From: JADMIH01 sp036399775
GTDB taxonomy: Bacteria > Chloroflexota > Chloroflexia > QHBQ01 > JADMIH01
DNA length: 64,000 bases
Direction: 5' to 3'
NCBI GenBank assembly: GCA_036399775.1
Contig: DASWMJ010000048.1
Span: 1 to 64,000, forward strand
In this document: positions 1 to 9,277 of the stretch, one piece after another
Layout of the letters: each line of letters begins with the position of its first letter
Numbering within the stretch: the stretch's first letter is position 1
Translations under genes and position numbers: made by a program
The notes under the pieces: model-generated
The model's input: only the letters and a program-made list of their open reading frames with translations
Database searches by the model: none
What the model was told of the DNA's origin: nothing

Positions 1-192
1 AGTAGCTGTGCTATGGCTATTGCTCGATGAGATGGGGGGTAAACCACCCTCTATGTCTCGTATATCATGGTTGGGTGCTGTGGCTGATGGTCTCAAACTT
101 GTCATCTACTTGTCTGGCTGATTTTAATGCGACACCATTGACCCGCATGCTCGCCTTGCCAGGGGTCACGCGTAAAGTTGGTTCGCCATCCC

Positions 193-222
193 CACCAGGG
201 CGACCCACCGGGTCGCCCCTAC
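193..222. repeat. GGGCGACCC palindromic repeat, copy 1
   Basis: The core GGGCGACCCACCGGGTCGCC is an imperfect palindrome able to fold into a hairpin. The same core, including the flanking CACCA and CTAC bases, recurs at 49673-49705 (inverted orientation), 49739-49761 and 63061-63092. It is a short interspersed REP-like element, non-coding in every copy seen here. Confidence 0.8.
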
Positions 223-295
223 TCAGACATTTCTTGCGCTTGTTCAATTTATATGGGGGTGCCCCACTAGTCGTGCCTGGCTTGCACACTTTACG

Positions 296-304
296 TGCTA
301 TAAT
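296..304 (+). promoter_or_regulatory. Extended -10 promoter candidate
   Basis: TGCTATAAT matches the extended -10 consensus TGnTATAAT exactly and lies 48 bases before the first start codon of the locus. No good -35 box is seen at the right spacing, which extended -10 promoters can tolerate. It is the best candidate for the main promoter of the long polysaccharide operon. Confidence 0.45.
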
Positions 305-352
305 GTTACTTCAAGAGGGTAGAGAGGGTAAATAAGGAAAGGCTATAACACT

Positions 353-2095
353 ATGGAATTATTGCGCTACTGGAAGATTATACAGAAGAGCTTATTGCTC
401 ATCATAGCGATTGTGGCTCTGGCTTTGGGCGGGACGGCCATTTATACGATCAACCAGCCGCGCCAGTACGAGAGCAGCAGCACCCTCCTGCTCAATCCCT
501 CCGTCCCCAACTCCCTCGTCCCCTACGTGCAGAACCAGGTGGCGGCCAACCTCGCGGACAGCTACACGGAATTGATCCGCACACGCTCCTTCGCGGAAAG
601 CGTAGTGAAGGAATTGCCTTTCGAGATGTCGCCTGAGCAAGTACCCGGCTCTATCACCACCCGCCTCACTCCCAACACCCTCTTCTACAAGATAACCGCA
701 CGCATGGAAGACCCTGAGAAGGCCCAGCAGCTTGTTAGCACCGTGGTGGAAGTCTTCCTCTCGGCTAACGCTGCCCAGGAAGCGGCCAAGTCAAAGCAGG
801 GCACCGACGATACCACTTCAGAGACAATCAAGCTCCTGGATAACAAGCTGAAATACCTGCGAGACCAGATAACGAGCTACGAGACAGAGATAACACAGCT
901 TGAGGCCCAGCCGGCCTCTGTTGATCGTTCGGACCAGCTATTGCAGCTGCGCGGGCAATTGCTCACATTGCAACAATCCGAGACCGATGCTATCGTGGCA
1001 CGGGCGCAGCTGGGCAATATGAGCCTCGCGCCGAACACCGCCCTGGTAATCGACCAGGCGCTGCCCGGCAGGCCCGTAGCGAGCCGCATGGCTACGAATC
1101 TAATCGTGGCCCTGGCCCTGTCGCTGGTGCTGGGGGTGGGCATCGCTTTCCTGCGGGATTACCTGGACTATTCGGTACACTCGCCGGAGCAGCTTGAGGA
1201 GACGTTGGGTATAGCACCTATGGCGGCCGTGGGCATAGTGGGCGCGTCGGGCAGGCGCGCTTACGGTTATGGCAGGGGCAGCAGGCAAAATGACAAAGAA
1301 GAGCGCGCGGAGGCAGGCAAGCTGGGAGGGCGCAAGCTGGTGACGCTGGAGCACCCCAGGTCTATCGAGTCGGAGAGCTTCAGGGTGCTGAGGACCAACA
1401 TCCAGTTCTCAGGGATAGAGCGCACTATCCGCAACCTGGCCGTGACCAGCGCGGGGCCGGGGGAGGGCAAGAGCTTTACGGCTGCCAACCTTGCCATAGT
1501 GATGGCGCAGGCGGGCAAGCGCGTTATTCTGGTGGACGCCGATCTGCGCAAGCCTAGCCTGCACAAGCTCTTCGAGATACCCAACACGGCGGGCTTCACG
1601 AGCCTGGTAATCAACAACAGCACAGACGTTGAAGGGGCGATACAAACTATACCGGGCCTCGATAGCCTGGCGGTTATCACCAGCGGGCCGATGCCCCCGA
1701 ACCCCTCCGAACTGCTCAACTCCCACCCCGCGGCCAATGTGATGGAGCAGCTATCGCAGCAGGCGGATATAGTGATATACGACACTCCCCCGGCGGGCGT
1801 GGTCACCGACCCGGTAATCCTCGCTACCCGCGTGGATGCCGTCGTGATGGTGGTAGGCGCGGGCATAGCACGCAGGGATACACTCAAGCGCATCCTGCAT
1901 AACCTCCGCAACGTAGGCGCGGTGACGGTGCTGCCCGTGCTGAACCGGGTGAAAGAGCGGGAGATGCAGGGCTACTATTCCAGTTACTACTATTACGGCA
2001 GTGACTCCCAGGAAGGGAGCAAGAACGGCAAAGGGCCAGGGATCAGTGGGCAGAAGTCGGAAATTAGAAGTCAGAAGTTAGAAGTTAGAAATTAG
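353..2095 (+). CDS. Fused Wzz-type co-polymerase and BY-kinase (polysaccharide chain-length regulator)
   Basis: This 580-residue inner-membrane protein joins a Wzz-type polysaccharide co-polymerase domain to a bacterial tyrosine kinase of the CpsD/CapB family. Two membrane helices, near residues 12-33 and 248-268, bracket the external Wzz domain. The kinase shows Walker A SAGPGEGKS (366-374, Lys373), Walker A' VILVDAD (391-397) and Walker B VIYDTPP (474-480). A C-terminal tyrosine cluster (Tyr541, 542 and 545-548) is the expected autophosphorylation site. In this family, cycles of phosphorylation control polymer length and export. AAGGAAAGG lies 10 bases before the ATG. The last 18 or so residues are encoded by a tandem DNA repeat and look like an acquired tail. 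As first gene of the locus it probably works with the Wzx and Wzy proteins downstream. Confidence 0.93.
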   Translation: MELLRYWKIIQKSLLLIIAIVALALGGTAIYTINQPRQYESSSTLLLNPSVPNSLVPYVQNQVAANLADSYTELIRTRSFAESVVKELPFEMSPEQVPGSITTRLTPNTLFYKITARMEDPEKAQQLVSTVVEVFLSANAAQEAAKSKQGTDDTTSETIKLLDNKLKYLRDQITSYETEITQLEAQPASVDRSDQLLQLRGQLLTLQQSETDAIVARAQLGNMSLAPNTALVIDQALPGRPVASRMATNLIVALALSLVLGVGIAFLRDYLDYSVHSPEQLEETLGIAPMAAVGIVGASGRRAYGYGRGSRQNDKEERAEAGKLGGRKLVTLEHPRSIESESFRVLRTNIQFSGIERTIRNLAVTSAGPGEGKSFTAANLAIVMAQAGKRVILVDADLRKPSLHKLFEIPNTAGFTSLVINNSTDVEGAIQTIPGLDSLAVITSGPMPPNPSELLNSHPAANVMEQLSQQADIVIYDTPPAGVVTDPVILATRVDAVVMVVGAGIARRDTLKRILHNLRNVGAVTVLPVLNRVKEREMQGYYSSYYYYGSDSQEGSKNGKGPGISGQKSEIRSQKLEVRN

Positions 2096-2135
2096 AAGTT
2101 AGAAGTTAGAAATTAGAAATTGGAAATCAGCAATA
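2040..2135. repeat. Tandem 8-base repeat (TTAGAAGT-like) at a gene end
   Basis: Units close to AGAAGTTA are repeated about ten times with small changes. The repeat supplies the C-terminal codons and stop of the BY-kinase gene and runs about 40 bases past them. A matching repeat, arranged as a hairpin, follows the aminotransferase gene near 30231-30320. Confidence 0.85.
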
Positions 2136-2150
2136 GGTCAATTCCAATAC

Positions 2151-2181
2151 TGACCCTAAATCCCTAACACCTAATCCCTGG
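2151..2181. repeat. CCCTAA-type short repeat between genes
   Basis: Three loose units of the form CCCTAA(A/T)T lie just upstream of the asparagine-synthase-like gene. The complement is GGGATTAGG, which resembles the GGGGTTA/GGGGTCA repeat seen at 4085-4122 and 49531-49585. Confidence 0.6.
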
Positions 2182-2199
2182 CCGCCAGGAATTCTAACT

Positions 2200-4113
2200 A
2201 TGTGTGGTATCGCCGGTATCGTCCTACGGCCAAACGCTTCTCTGCATGACCTGGCGGAACGCCTTGAAGGGATGGCGCAGGCTATGGCTCATCGCGGGCC
2301 GGACGACCAGGGTATTTATATGGCCTCGGAGGGACGCGCGGGGCTGGCAAACCGGCGGCTGGCGATACGCGATCTCTCGCCCGCGGGCCACATGCCGATG
2401 GGTAATGGCAGCGGGTCGCTACAAATCACTTATAACGGCGAGATATACAACGCCCAGGAATTACGCGCAGAGCTAGAGAAGCTCAACTACCAGTTTTGCT
2501 CCAACAGCGATACGGAAGCTATCCTGCACGGCTACGCGGCATGGGGAGCGGGTGTCGTGCATAAGTTGCGCGGCATGTTCGCGTTCGCCATCCTGGACAG
2601 GCGGGTGGATTCCCCCGAAGGCCGCCTCTTTATCGCCAGGGACCGCCTCGGCATAAAGCCCCTCTATTACGCTACGACCCCTGGCGCGTTCTTGTTCGCT
2701 TCGGAGTTGAAGGCGCTCCTGGCTTCCGGCATGGTGGGGCGCGAGATCAACCCCGCCGGACTCGCGGGCTACCTGATGCTCGGCTCGGTGCCCAACCCGC
2801 TGACTATCTATCGCGACGTGCAAGCTTTGGAGCCGGGCTGCACGCTCGTTGTTGAGGCCGGCAGCGCTCCCACTATACGGCGCTACTGGTCGTTACCCAA
2901 CGGCGAGGCTGAGCAAATTTCCACCGGGGAAGCGGTTGAGCGGGTGCGCGCCCTGCTGGAAGAGGCGGTGCGAATCAGGCTAGTGAGCGACGTGCCCCTG
3001 GGCGCGTTCCTGAGCGGGGGTCTTGATTCCAGCGCGGTGGTAGCGTTGATGCGGAAGGCTACGGGTGGGCCGATACGCACCTGCTCGATGGCCTTCGAGG
3101 AGGCCGGATACAGCGAGGCCACATACGCCCGCGCTATGGCCCAGGCAGTCGGGGCGGAGCATTACGAGCGCGTCGTGACGGCAGAGGACGTGGCGGGGGA
3201 GATGGACCGCATCATGTGGGCGATGGACCAGCCCACGATTGACGGTGTGAACACCTATTTCGTGTCGCAGACGGCGCGGGAGGCGGGACTGACGGTGGCG
3301 CTCTCCGGCCTGGGCGGTGATGAGCTATTCGGCGGGTACGCCAATACGTTTAGGGGCGTGCCGCAGATGTTGAGGGCGTTACGCATCACGCGGGCGGTGC
3401 CGGGCGGCGGTGCGCTGGCGAGGTCGGCAATCGGCCTCTTGCCCGATAAGGAGCGGTGGGGCAGGGTGGGGGACGCGCTGCTGCGCCCGCCGTCGCTCGC
3501 GAGCGCGTACATGACGCGGCGTGGGTTATTCTCCCCCGGCGAGGTAAAGGTTCTGCTCGCGCCCGACGTATGGGAGGAAGCGGCCAGGGCGTTCGATCCG
3601 ACCATGCACATCGGGCAGCGTGCGGGCGGTAAGGGACGGCCAGGGTCGGGCGATGGGGTGTTCGCCTGGGTCAGCCGCGCAGAGCTTTCCACCTACACGC
3701 ACCACCAGCTCCTGCGCGACACCGACGTGATGAGCATGGCGCACTCGCTTGAGGTGCGCGTGCCGTTGCTGGACCACGTTTTGATGGAGGCGGTGCTGCG
3801 GATGCCCGCTTCGGTCAAGGTGAACGGCGTTGGGCCGAAGTCCCTCCTGCTGAAAGCGATGGGTGACGGTCTCCCCGAAGTCGTGAGAGCACGACGCACG
3901 AAGCAGGGTTTTACCTTCCCATTTGACAAGTGGCTGCGCGGGCCGCTCCAGGGCTACCTCGATGAAGGGGCCAGGAAGGACAGTCCGATGTTGCGCGCCG
4001 AAGCGGTCAGCCGGGTACAGAAAGCGTTCCGCCAGCGCAAAGTACACTGGTCGCGGGCCTGGGCGCTCGCCGTCCTGCGGGCCTGGGGTCAGGGATCAGG
4101 GATCAGGGGTTAG
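2200..4113 (+). CDS. asnB: Asparagine synthase-like glutamine amidotransferase
   Basis: This is a 637-residue class II glutamine-hydrolysing asparagine synthetase homologue. The start gives MCGIAG, exposing Cys2, the N-terminal nucleophile, followed by the glutaminase domain to about residue 190. The synthetase domain has the ATP pyrophosphatase loop SGGLDSS at residues 272-278. The family makes asparagine from aspartate and glutamine. Copies inside polysaccharide loci are often thought to amidate a sugar acid or another carboxylate, and that role is likely here given the neighbours. The symbol therefore names the family only. Length is normal. The C-terminal GSGIRG and the stop codon fall inside a GGGGTCA/GGGGTTA repeat, so the native end may have been shifted. 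Confidence 0.9.
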   Translation: MCGIAGIVLRPNASLHDLAERLEGMAQAMAHRGPDDQGIYMASEGRAGLANRRLAIRDLSPAGHMPMGNGSGSLQITYNGEIYNAQELRAELEKLNYQFCSNSDTEAILHGYAAWGAGVVHKLRGMFAFAILDRRVDSPEGRLFIARDRLGIKPLYYATTPGAFLFASELKALLASGMVGREINPAGLAGYLMLGSVPNPLTIYRDVQALEPGCTLVVEAGSAPTIRRYWSLPNGEAEQISTGEAVERVRALLEEAVRIRLVSDVPLGAFLSGGLDSSAVVALMRKATGGPIRTCSMAFEEAGYSEATYARAMAQAVGAEHYERVVTAEDVAGEMDRIMWAMDQPTIDGVNTYFVSQTAREAGLTVALSGLGGDELFGGYANTFRGVPQMLRALRITRAVPGGGALARSAIGLLPDKERWGRVGDALLRPPSLASAYMTRRGLFSPGEVKVLLAPDVWEEAARAFDPTMHIGQRAGGKGRPGSGDGVFAWVSRAELSTYTHHQLLRDTDVMSMAHSLEVRVPLLDHVLMEAVLRMPASVKVNGVGPKSLLLKAMGDGLPEVVRARRTKQGFTFPFDKWLRGPLQGYLDEGARKDSPMLRAEAVSRVQKAFRQRKVHWSRAWALAVLRAWGQGSGIRG

Positions 4114-4122
4114 GGGTCAGGG
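4085..4122. repeat. GGGGTCA/GGGATCA tandem repeat across a gene border
   Basis: Five or six 7-base units of GGGGTCA, GGGATCA or GGGGTTA cover the last codons and stop of the amidotransferase gene and end at the TTG start of the next gene. Similar units occur at 35006-35041, 49531-49585 and 56294-56310. Confidence 0.85.
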
Positions 4123-5751
4123 TTGAAGCTATTTTCATTAGCAGTTGGCTCCGAGAGGCGTATTTACGCATATGCAAAGTGGTTATTGTTCGCGCTGGCG
4201 GTAGCCGTGTCTCTCCCCACGGGTATGGCTACGCTTATAGGCAACTTTGCCGCGCTGGCGCTGTTGAAAGCCGAGCCATGCCCGCCTGGAAGCGCGTCGT
4301 GTGGCACGCTGACACGGGGCGCACTGCCTGTCGCCTGGAACGCTAATAGTGATAGCCTCAAATCGACCCACGACTTGTTGAGCCTGGGTAATCAGCTTGC
4401 GCCTCAAGATGAAGGACTGCGCTTGCGTACGGTCGAGGTGTTGTTTGCACAGGGGCGAGCGCGGGAGGCGGCGGCCATGCTGCCACGCGTGGGGCTGCAA
4501 CTGCCTGATACGTTGGAGAAGCAGTATATACCGGCGGCGAGGTCGCGGCTGCTGCTGCCTGGGACATACGAGAATTACCTCATCGCAGCATACCAGTTGT
4601 CTGCCGCAGGCAGTTGGGAAGAGGCTGTTACGGCTTTCCGGCTCTCGCTATCGCACGGCGCGGCGTACATGAACCCGGTAGACCACCAGGCGTATTTTGC
4701 TGCTCTGGCGCAATACTACGCTCAACAAAAGACTCAGGGGGCAGACTCGGCGCGCGAGAGTTACCTGGCGGGCAAGTATTTCGCCCGCGCGGGCCAGTGG
4801 AGCGAGGCCGGGAAGTGGCTGCGGAGTGCGATGCAGGCAAAGGATTGGGGGGAAATGGCGGCGGCAGATCAGGCGGTTGCTTATTTGTATTGGGGCCAAG
4901 CTCAAGAAAAGTTGGCGGACCTTCCGCAAGCCCGCGCCGCCTACGAAACGGCTGTGAAGATAGCGCCCACTCTGCGCGAGCCGCGCATAAGGCTGCTACA
5001 GACCCTTATGCAGACAGGGGAGATTGCGAGTGCCAGTGAGGTAGAGGCAGATCTGGTGGCGAACGGGGCAACCTACGAGCCAGGAGAGTTTGGCGGGCCG
5101 CGTGACGTGGCCGAACCCGGCAGGTTAGCGAACGGTTGGACGTTGATAGGATATGACGTGGACGAAGAGAGCCTGGCGGCGGGCGGGGAGATAGACCTGT
5201 GGCTGTGGTGGAAGGGACCGTCAGGGGCGGGGCCACGAGGGGAGGGCTGGCTCAAAGTGGGGGACTACCGGCTACAGAGGCAAACGGTGGTGAACCTCGC
5301 GCCAAACCCTGGATTTGAGTGGGGCGCGCTGTCAGACGGGTTCCCACTGGGCGTGTATCCGATGTGGGACGTAAACTTTGGGAACGTGGGTGTGGAAAGT
5401 TCCGGCGGGCCGGTTGGAGCGTCGAAGGTTATGTACATTCGCAAAGTTACCGGCATTGCAGCCGTCATGAGCAAGCCTGTACCGACGTACACCGATGCGT
5501 ATTACCTCAGCGGGGTCTGGGTAAAGAGCGATGCGGCAACCTTTGAAGTCCGATGCTCGGAGAACGCGGATTTCGACTTTCGCATGAGCACCCCACGGTC
5601 TGCGAGCGCATCCCATTGGCTCCATATGACCTACTTTGGCAAGGCTAACCCTGATCCCGCCACAGGGTTATGCGTGGCTTCGTACCAGGCGCAGGAAGAG
5701 AGAGCGGAGTGGGACCAGGTGATGCTGGTTAAAATAGCCAGCCTTCCATAA
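4123..5751 (+). CDS. Membrane-anchored TPR protein with C-terminal beta-rich domain
   Basis: This 542-residue protein is not assigned to a named family. One membrane helix or uncleaved signal lies near residues 17-40. A helical region of degenerate TPR units spans about 75-320; the clearest, near 265-300, contains PQARAAYETAVKIAP. The remainder is aromatic- and glycine-rich and includes the phrase NLAPNPGFEWG, which is typical of carbohydrate-binding jelly-roll modules. TPR proteins of this layout often act as assembly factors in polysaccharide export, and I infer that role from position alone. The TTG start follows a repeat directly and has only GGGTCAGGG upstream as a possible ribosome site, so the start is uncertain. 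Confidence 0.72.
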   Translation: MKLFSLAVGSERRIYAYAKWLLFALAVAVSLPTGMATLIGNFAALALLKAEPCPPGSASCGTLTRGALPVAWNANSDSLKSTHDLLSLGNQLAPQDEGLRLRTVEVLFAQGRAREAAAMLPRVGLQLPDTLEKQYIPAARSRLLLPGTYENYLIAAYQLSAAGSWEEAVTAFRLSLSHGAAYMNPVDHQAYFAALAQYYAQQKTQGADSARESYLAGKYFARAGQWSEAGKWLRSAMQAKDWGEMAAADQAVAYLYWGQAQEKLADLPQARAAYETAVKIAPTLREPRIRLLQTLMQTGEIASASEVEADLVANGATYEPGEFGGPRDVAEPGRLANGWTLIGYDVDEESLAAGGEIDLWLWWKGPSGAGPRGEGWLKVGDYRLQRQTVVNLAPNPGFEWGALSDGFPLGVYPMWDVNFGNVGVESSGGPVGASKVMYIRKVTGIAAVMSKPVPTYTDAYYLSGVWVKSDAATFEVRCSENADFDFRMSTPRSASASHWLHMTYFGKANPDPATGLCVASYQAQEERAEWDQVMLVKIASLP

Positions 5752-5770
5752 TTGAAGGTCCACAAGTAAG

Positions 5771-6868
5771 GTGCCAACTTTGGGCAAGCGAATCCTGATA
5801 ACAGCGCGTCTTTATGGAGCAGGTGGCACCGAGACCCATCTATTGCAGCTTTGCCGATTACTCGTAGAACAGGGAGCCGAAGTTACCCTGGCATGTCGCT
5901 ATGCACACACAAGCACACCACTTGTACAACAGCACAAGCAGATTCCAATACGCCTCTTGACGACCCGTTTTTCACAAGACATTAGCAAGTATCGCTGGTC
6001 TACGATAGCGGCGTGCTTGCTCTGGCCCATGAAGTTGCGAGGCAAGAGATTTGACGTTCTCTACTCCCTGGAAATGACGCGCTTCCTACAATTCTTGGCG
6101 CTGTTTGTAAGGCCAGGGGGACGCATCTTGTACAATCGAGCGGGTATGCCTGCCGATCCATCAGAGCACATAGACGCAAATATCATAAAGCTCTTGGACG
6201 CGATAATTGTGGAAAGCCCATTCCAAGCTAATGCGGCGAAACAAATTTATGGACAAGATGTGCCAGTAGCGAGCTTACCCCTTCTCGGGCACATTTGCAC
6301 ACCGATGCCAAGAGCAAAACCCTTGTCTGATGAGCCACTGAATATTGCATTCTTAGGACGCTATGACGAAAAGAAAGGCATTTACCGCCTGCTGGACATC
6401 TGGCCGGAGCTAGAAATCGGACCGGCCAGGTTACATTATCACGGGCATGGGCCGGAACAGGACCATCTGAAGGAATCAATCAAGCGGAGGGGTTTGGAGG
6501 GTGAGGTTATTGTGAATGGTGGATGGAAAAGTGCGAGCGAACTTGGTGTCATTTTGAGCAAGACGGACCTTCTCGTCTTACCATCAGAAGAGGAAGGATT
6601 ACCTCTAATATTGCTTGAAGCTATGGCACATGGAGTACCATTCGTTGCAAGCGATGTTGGTGCTATCCCGACATTAGCAGAAGACAACCCAGATGTTCGA
6701 GTTGTGTCATTGGATAATACGTCCATCAAAGAAGCAATTGAGGAAAGAGCACAGACCATTCGTACGGGAGGTATCGAAGCCAGCCGCTTACAAGCATATT
6801 TTCAATCTAGATATAGCTACGATGTGCTATCAACGCGGTGGAGCGATATTCTGTTGAAGGCACATTGA
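5771..6868 (+). CDS. GT4-family glycosyltransferase
   Basis: This 365-residue retaining glycosyltransferase of the GT-B fold begins with ITARLYGAGGTETHL, the usual acceptor-side glycine loop of family GT4. The nucleotide-sugar domain shows FLGRYDEKKG near 193-202 and an E-x7-E type motif, EEEGLPLILLEAMAHG, near 272-287. It should transfer a sugar from an NDP donor to the growing lipid-linked repeat unit on the cytoplasmic face. The start codon is GTG. Base composition is lower in GC than the genes before it, and this lower-GC stretch runs on through the next gene and part of the flippase gene. Confidence 0.9.
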   Translation: MPTLGKRILITARLYGAGGTETHLLQLCRLLVEQGAEVTLACRYAHTSTPLVQQHKQIPIRLLTTRFSQDISKYRWSTIAACLLWPMKLRGKRFDVLYSLEMTRFLQFLALFVRPGGRILYNRAGMPADPSEHIDANIIKLLDAIIVESPFQANAAKQIYGQDVPVASLPLLGHICTPMPRAKPLSDEPLNIAFLGRYDEKKGIYRLLDIWPELEIGPARLHYHGHGPEQDHLKESIKRRGLEGEVIVNGGWKSASELGVILSKTDLLVLPSEEEGLPLILLEAMAHGVPFVASDVGAIPTLAEDNPDVRVVSLDNTSIKEAIEERAQTIRTGGIEASRLQAYFQSRYSYDVLSTRWSDILLKAH

Positions 6869-6964
6869 GCACAGAGGCATAGAAAGGTCTGTAATGCTCG
6901 AATAGTACAGACAAGAATGGAGCAGACTGGCACGTAAATAATCAACATGGGAGGCAGATTAGAC

Positions 6965-7693
6965 ATGATTCTAAACAAAATCTTCAGGGTAATACCAGAC
7001 TCAGCATATAGTATCTTTTACAAGCCAGCTTTCCGCTATTCTTTTTATTTCGCTAAGTTGCATGATTGCATTGCTTATTCCGATCGTGAACAGATGCTCA
7101 AGATAGCAACGGAATTCACTATGTTCTCTCAAATTGAAGGGGATTACCTTGAGTTTGGCGTATATGAAGGGGAATTATTCGCAGCAGCGTATCATTTGGC
7201 GCAGATGTTTGGTCTGACCTCAATGAGATTCTATGCGTTTGACTCCTTTGAAGGCTTGCCGGACATCCAGGGAGTGGATGCAGAAGGCTTTCGGCACTTT
7301 AGCAAAGGTGAATTCGCCTGTGATCAGAAGACCTTCAGGCGAAATCTTTTGCGAAAGAAGGTGGATTTGCGAAAGGTAAGCACGATTCCAGGATGGTACA
7401 ACGAAGTTCTTACTGATAAGACTAAAAACACGCTACCATTGAAGAAGGCTGCCCTCGTCTACATAGATTGTGATCTTTATGAATCTGTCGTGCCGGTACT
7501 AAATTTCATCGTAGACTACCTTCAAACTGGAACAATCATAATGTTTGATGATTGGTTCTGCTTCAAAGGAGATCCAGAAAGAGGAGAACAACGAGCTTTT
7601 GCCGAATGGTTAAATGAGAACCCCAATATTACAGCTGTGCAGTATCAGAAGTTCGGATGGCAGGGAAATTCATTTATACTCAAGTGCTCGTGA
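6965..7693 (+). CDS. TylF/MycF-type O-methyltransferase
   Basis: This 242-residue SAM-dependent methyltransferase resembles the macrocin O-methyltransferase (TylF/MycF) family, which methylates sugar hydroxyls with a metal ion. Seen directly are the SAM-binding segment DYLEFGVYEGELF near residue 60, FDSFEGLP near 96, and the acidic metal-site strands VYIDCDLYE near 164 and IMFDDWF near 194. I chose the ATG at 6965 because GGGAGG sits ten bases upstream; an in-frame ATG at 6947 lacks such a site. It most likely O-methylates a sugar of the polymer. The gene is clearly AT-richer than the rest of the locus. Confidence 0.82.
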   Translation: MILNKIFRVIPDSAYSIFYKPAFRYSFYFAKLHDCIAYSDREQMLKIATEFTMFSQIEGDYLEFGVYEGELFAAAYHLAQMFGLTSMRFYAFDSFEGLPDIQGVDAEGFRHFSKGEFACDQKTFRRNLLRKKVDLRKVSTIPGWYNEVLTDKTKNTLPLKKAALVYIDCDLYESVVPVLNFIVDYLQTGTIIMFDDWFCFKGDPERGEQRAFAEWLNENPNITAVQYQKFGWQGNSFILKCS

Positions 7694-7778
7694 CCTGTTC
7701 TGCAATAAGTTTTTGATGGGCGATACTTTCCCGTAGCTAAAAGTGGCTGCTTCCTCATGATTAAGTCCCAATAGCGTT

Positions 7779-9194
7779 ATGATAGATTCAGTAGGTAAAG
7801 CTTCGATCCTCTCGATAGCGTCAACTTGGTTACTGATGCCTGTCGGTATCATCAGTAACATACTTCTCACTCGTGTTTTGGGGCTTGAACTTAAAGGTCA
7901 TTACGCCATATTCATGGCAACGCAGGGACTGCTTCTGATACCTGGATTTGCTGTACAGACCGCGTTAGTCTATTTTGTGGCTCATCGTCGTCCTGACTGG
8001 TCGTCTCTTCGTCGCTTTATCAATCAGGGATCTTTGTTGCAGACAATAATCTCGATTGGAGTACTCGGCGCCCTAATTTTATTCGGTAATCTGAAATCAG
8101 TCCTGATCGGCGATATTGATGCCGCGTACCTGATCCCAATGTCCCTGATCACGATGAGCACCTTATGGGTATTCTATCGTTCTGCCGTGTTTCCCGGTTT
8201 GCAAATGTATTCCAAGCAGATTATTTGGAGCACAGTAGCGACCCTGATTTCCAATGGCTCTATACTGTTTCTTTTGGGCACTTGGTGGCTAACAAAATCG
8301 CCCGCTAGATTTGATCAATTAATAGTAGCAAATGTGGTTGGAATACTAGTGGGTGGCGTGGCTTTATGGGCGGTTGCTACATCGAAGATCCAAATAGATA
8401 GAGGTCAACCCTTCTCGAATCGAGAAATCGTTCGCACTGTTGTTCCATTCACTATGCCGGTGTTGTCCCGCAACCTGGTAGAATGGTTGAATATGAGCCT
8501 GGGATTGTACTTCGTGAATGCCTTCGCCGGGCCCGCACAGGTGGGACTCTACACAGTAGCCGTAGGGCTGGCGCTGCAATTATGGGTAATACCGTCCGCG
8601 GTAGCGGGTCCGCTCTTCGCAAGGGTATCGAAGGACGGAGATAGCGCGCAAAGCCGAGAGACCACGAGGTACGCCTTCCGCATCACTTTAACAATAACAA
8701 TACTCCTGACCAGCTTTACGGCGTTAGCGGCTTCAACGCTTATTCCGATGCTGTATGGGTCTCAATTCGAAGGGTCAGTCTTACTCCTCTTTATATTACT
8801 TCCAGGGGTCGTTGCCATCGGGCCAACCCGCTCTATCTCATCATACCTAGCAGGAATTGGACAGCCAGGCGAGCCGTTGAGGGCTGAACTGGCGGGCCTG
8901 TGCGCGACTGTCGTCCTGGGGCTTCTGCTGGTCCCAGGCCTGGGGGCGGTTGGCGCTGCCTGGGCGAGCACCGTAGCTTATTTCATATACAGCGCGGTCC
9001 TGTGCTACCGCTTCGTGCGTATCTCGGAGTCTAGCTGGTCCGATCTGCTGGGGTTCCATCGTGCGGACTGGACTAGGCTGAAGCAGAGATTAGTAGAACT
9101 GGCAGGAGCGTATCTAAGCAATAGAGGCCAGCGTAAGACGCCTCCTCTCACCGTGCCACCAAGGGGAAGCACAAGCCCTAATGATCTCAAGTAG
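7779..9194 (+). CDS. Wzx-like polysaccharide flippase (MOP superfamily)
   Basis: This 471-residue integral membrane protein has about 12 to 14 hydrophobic helices spread along its length, as expected for a Wzx/MATE-type flippase that moves the undecaprenyl-linked repeat unit across the membrane. Its first helices (GKASILSIASTWLLMPVG...ILLTRVLG) are typical of the polysaccharide transport branch. The hydrophilic C-terminus after residue 430 is proline- and arginine-rich. The first half of the gene is AT-rich and the second half GC-rich, with the change near 8450, which suggests a recombination joint inside the gene. The paired Wzy-like polymerase lies at 18433. Confidence 0.85.
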   Translation: MIDSVGKASILSIASTWLLMPVGIISNILLTRVLGLELKGHYAIFMATQGLLLIPGFAVQTALVYFVAHRRPDWSSLRRFINQGSLLQTIISIGVLGALILFGNLKSVLIGDIDAAYLIPMSLITMSTLWVFYRSAVFPGLQMYSKQIIWSTVATLISNGSILFLLGTWWLTKSPARFDQLIVANVVGILVGGVALWAVATSKIQIDRGQPFSNREIVRTVVPFTMPVLSRNLVEWLNMSLGLYFVNAFAGPAQVGLYTVAVGLALQLWVIPSAVAGPLFARVSKDGDSAQSRETTRYAFRITLTITILLTSFTALAASTLIPMLYGSQFEGSVLLLFILLPGVVAIGPTRSISSYLAGIGQPGEPLRAELAGLCATVVLGLLLVPGLGAVGAAWASTVAYFIYSAVLCYRFVRISESSWSDLLGFHRADWTRLKQRLVELAGAYLSNRGQRKTPPLTVPPRGSTSPNDLK

Positions 9195-9277
9195 CAAGAT
9201 TAAGAAGCGTTTTCAAAGCAGCGAAAAAGAGCATGGCCCGGAGTGCAACAGCATTCTAGCCATTCAGCAGACGCACA

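Larger units (their letters stand above)
1..352. other. Leader region upstream of the polysaccharide locus
   Basis: I find no convincing gene here. A 102-codon frame on + (27-335) runs through a dispersed palindromic repeat and has no recognisable protein features. The region holds one copy of the GGGCGACCC repeat and, close to the first gene, an extended -10 promoter candidate. It is probably the regulatory leader of the locus. Confidence 0.5.

Noticed and set aside
27..335. A 102-codon + frame in the leader
   Set aside because: It runs through the GGGCGACCC repeat and has no domain or ribosome site; the main promoter candidate lies inside it.
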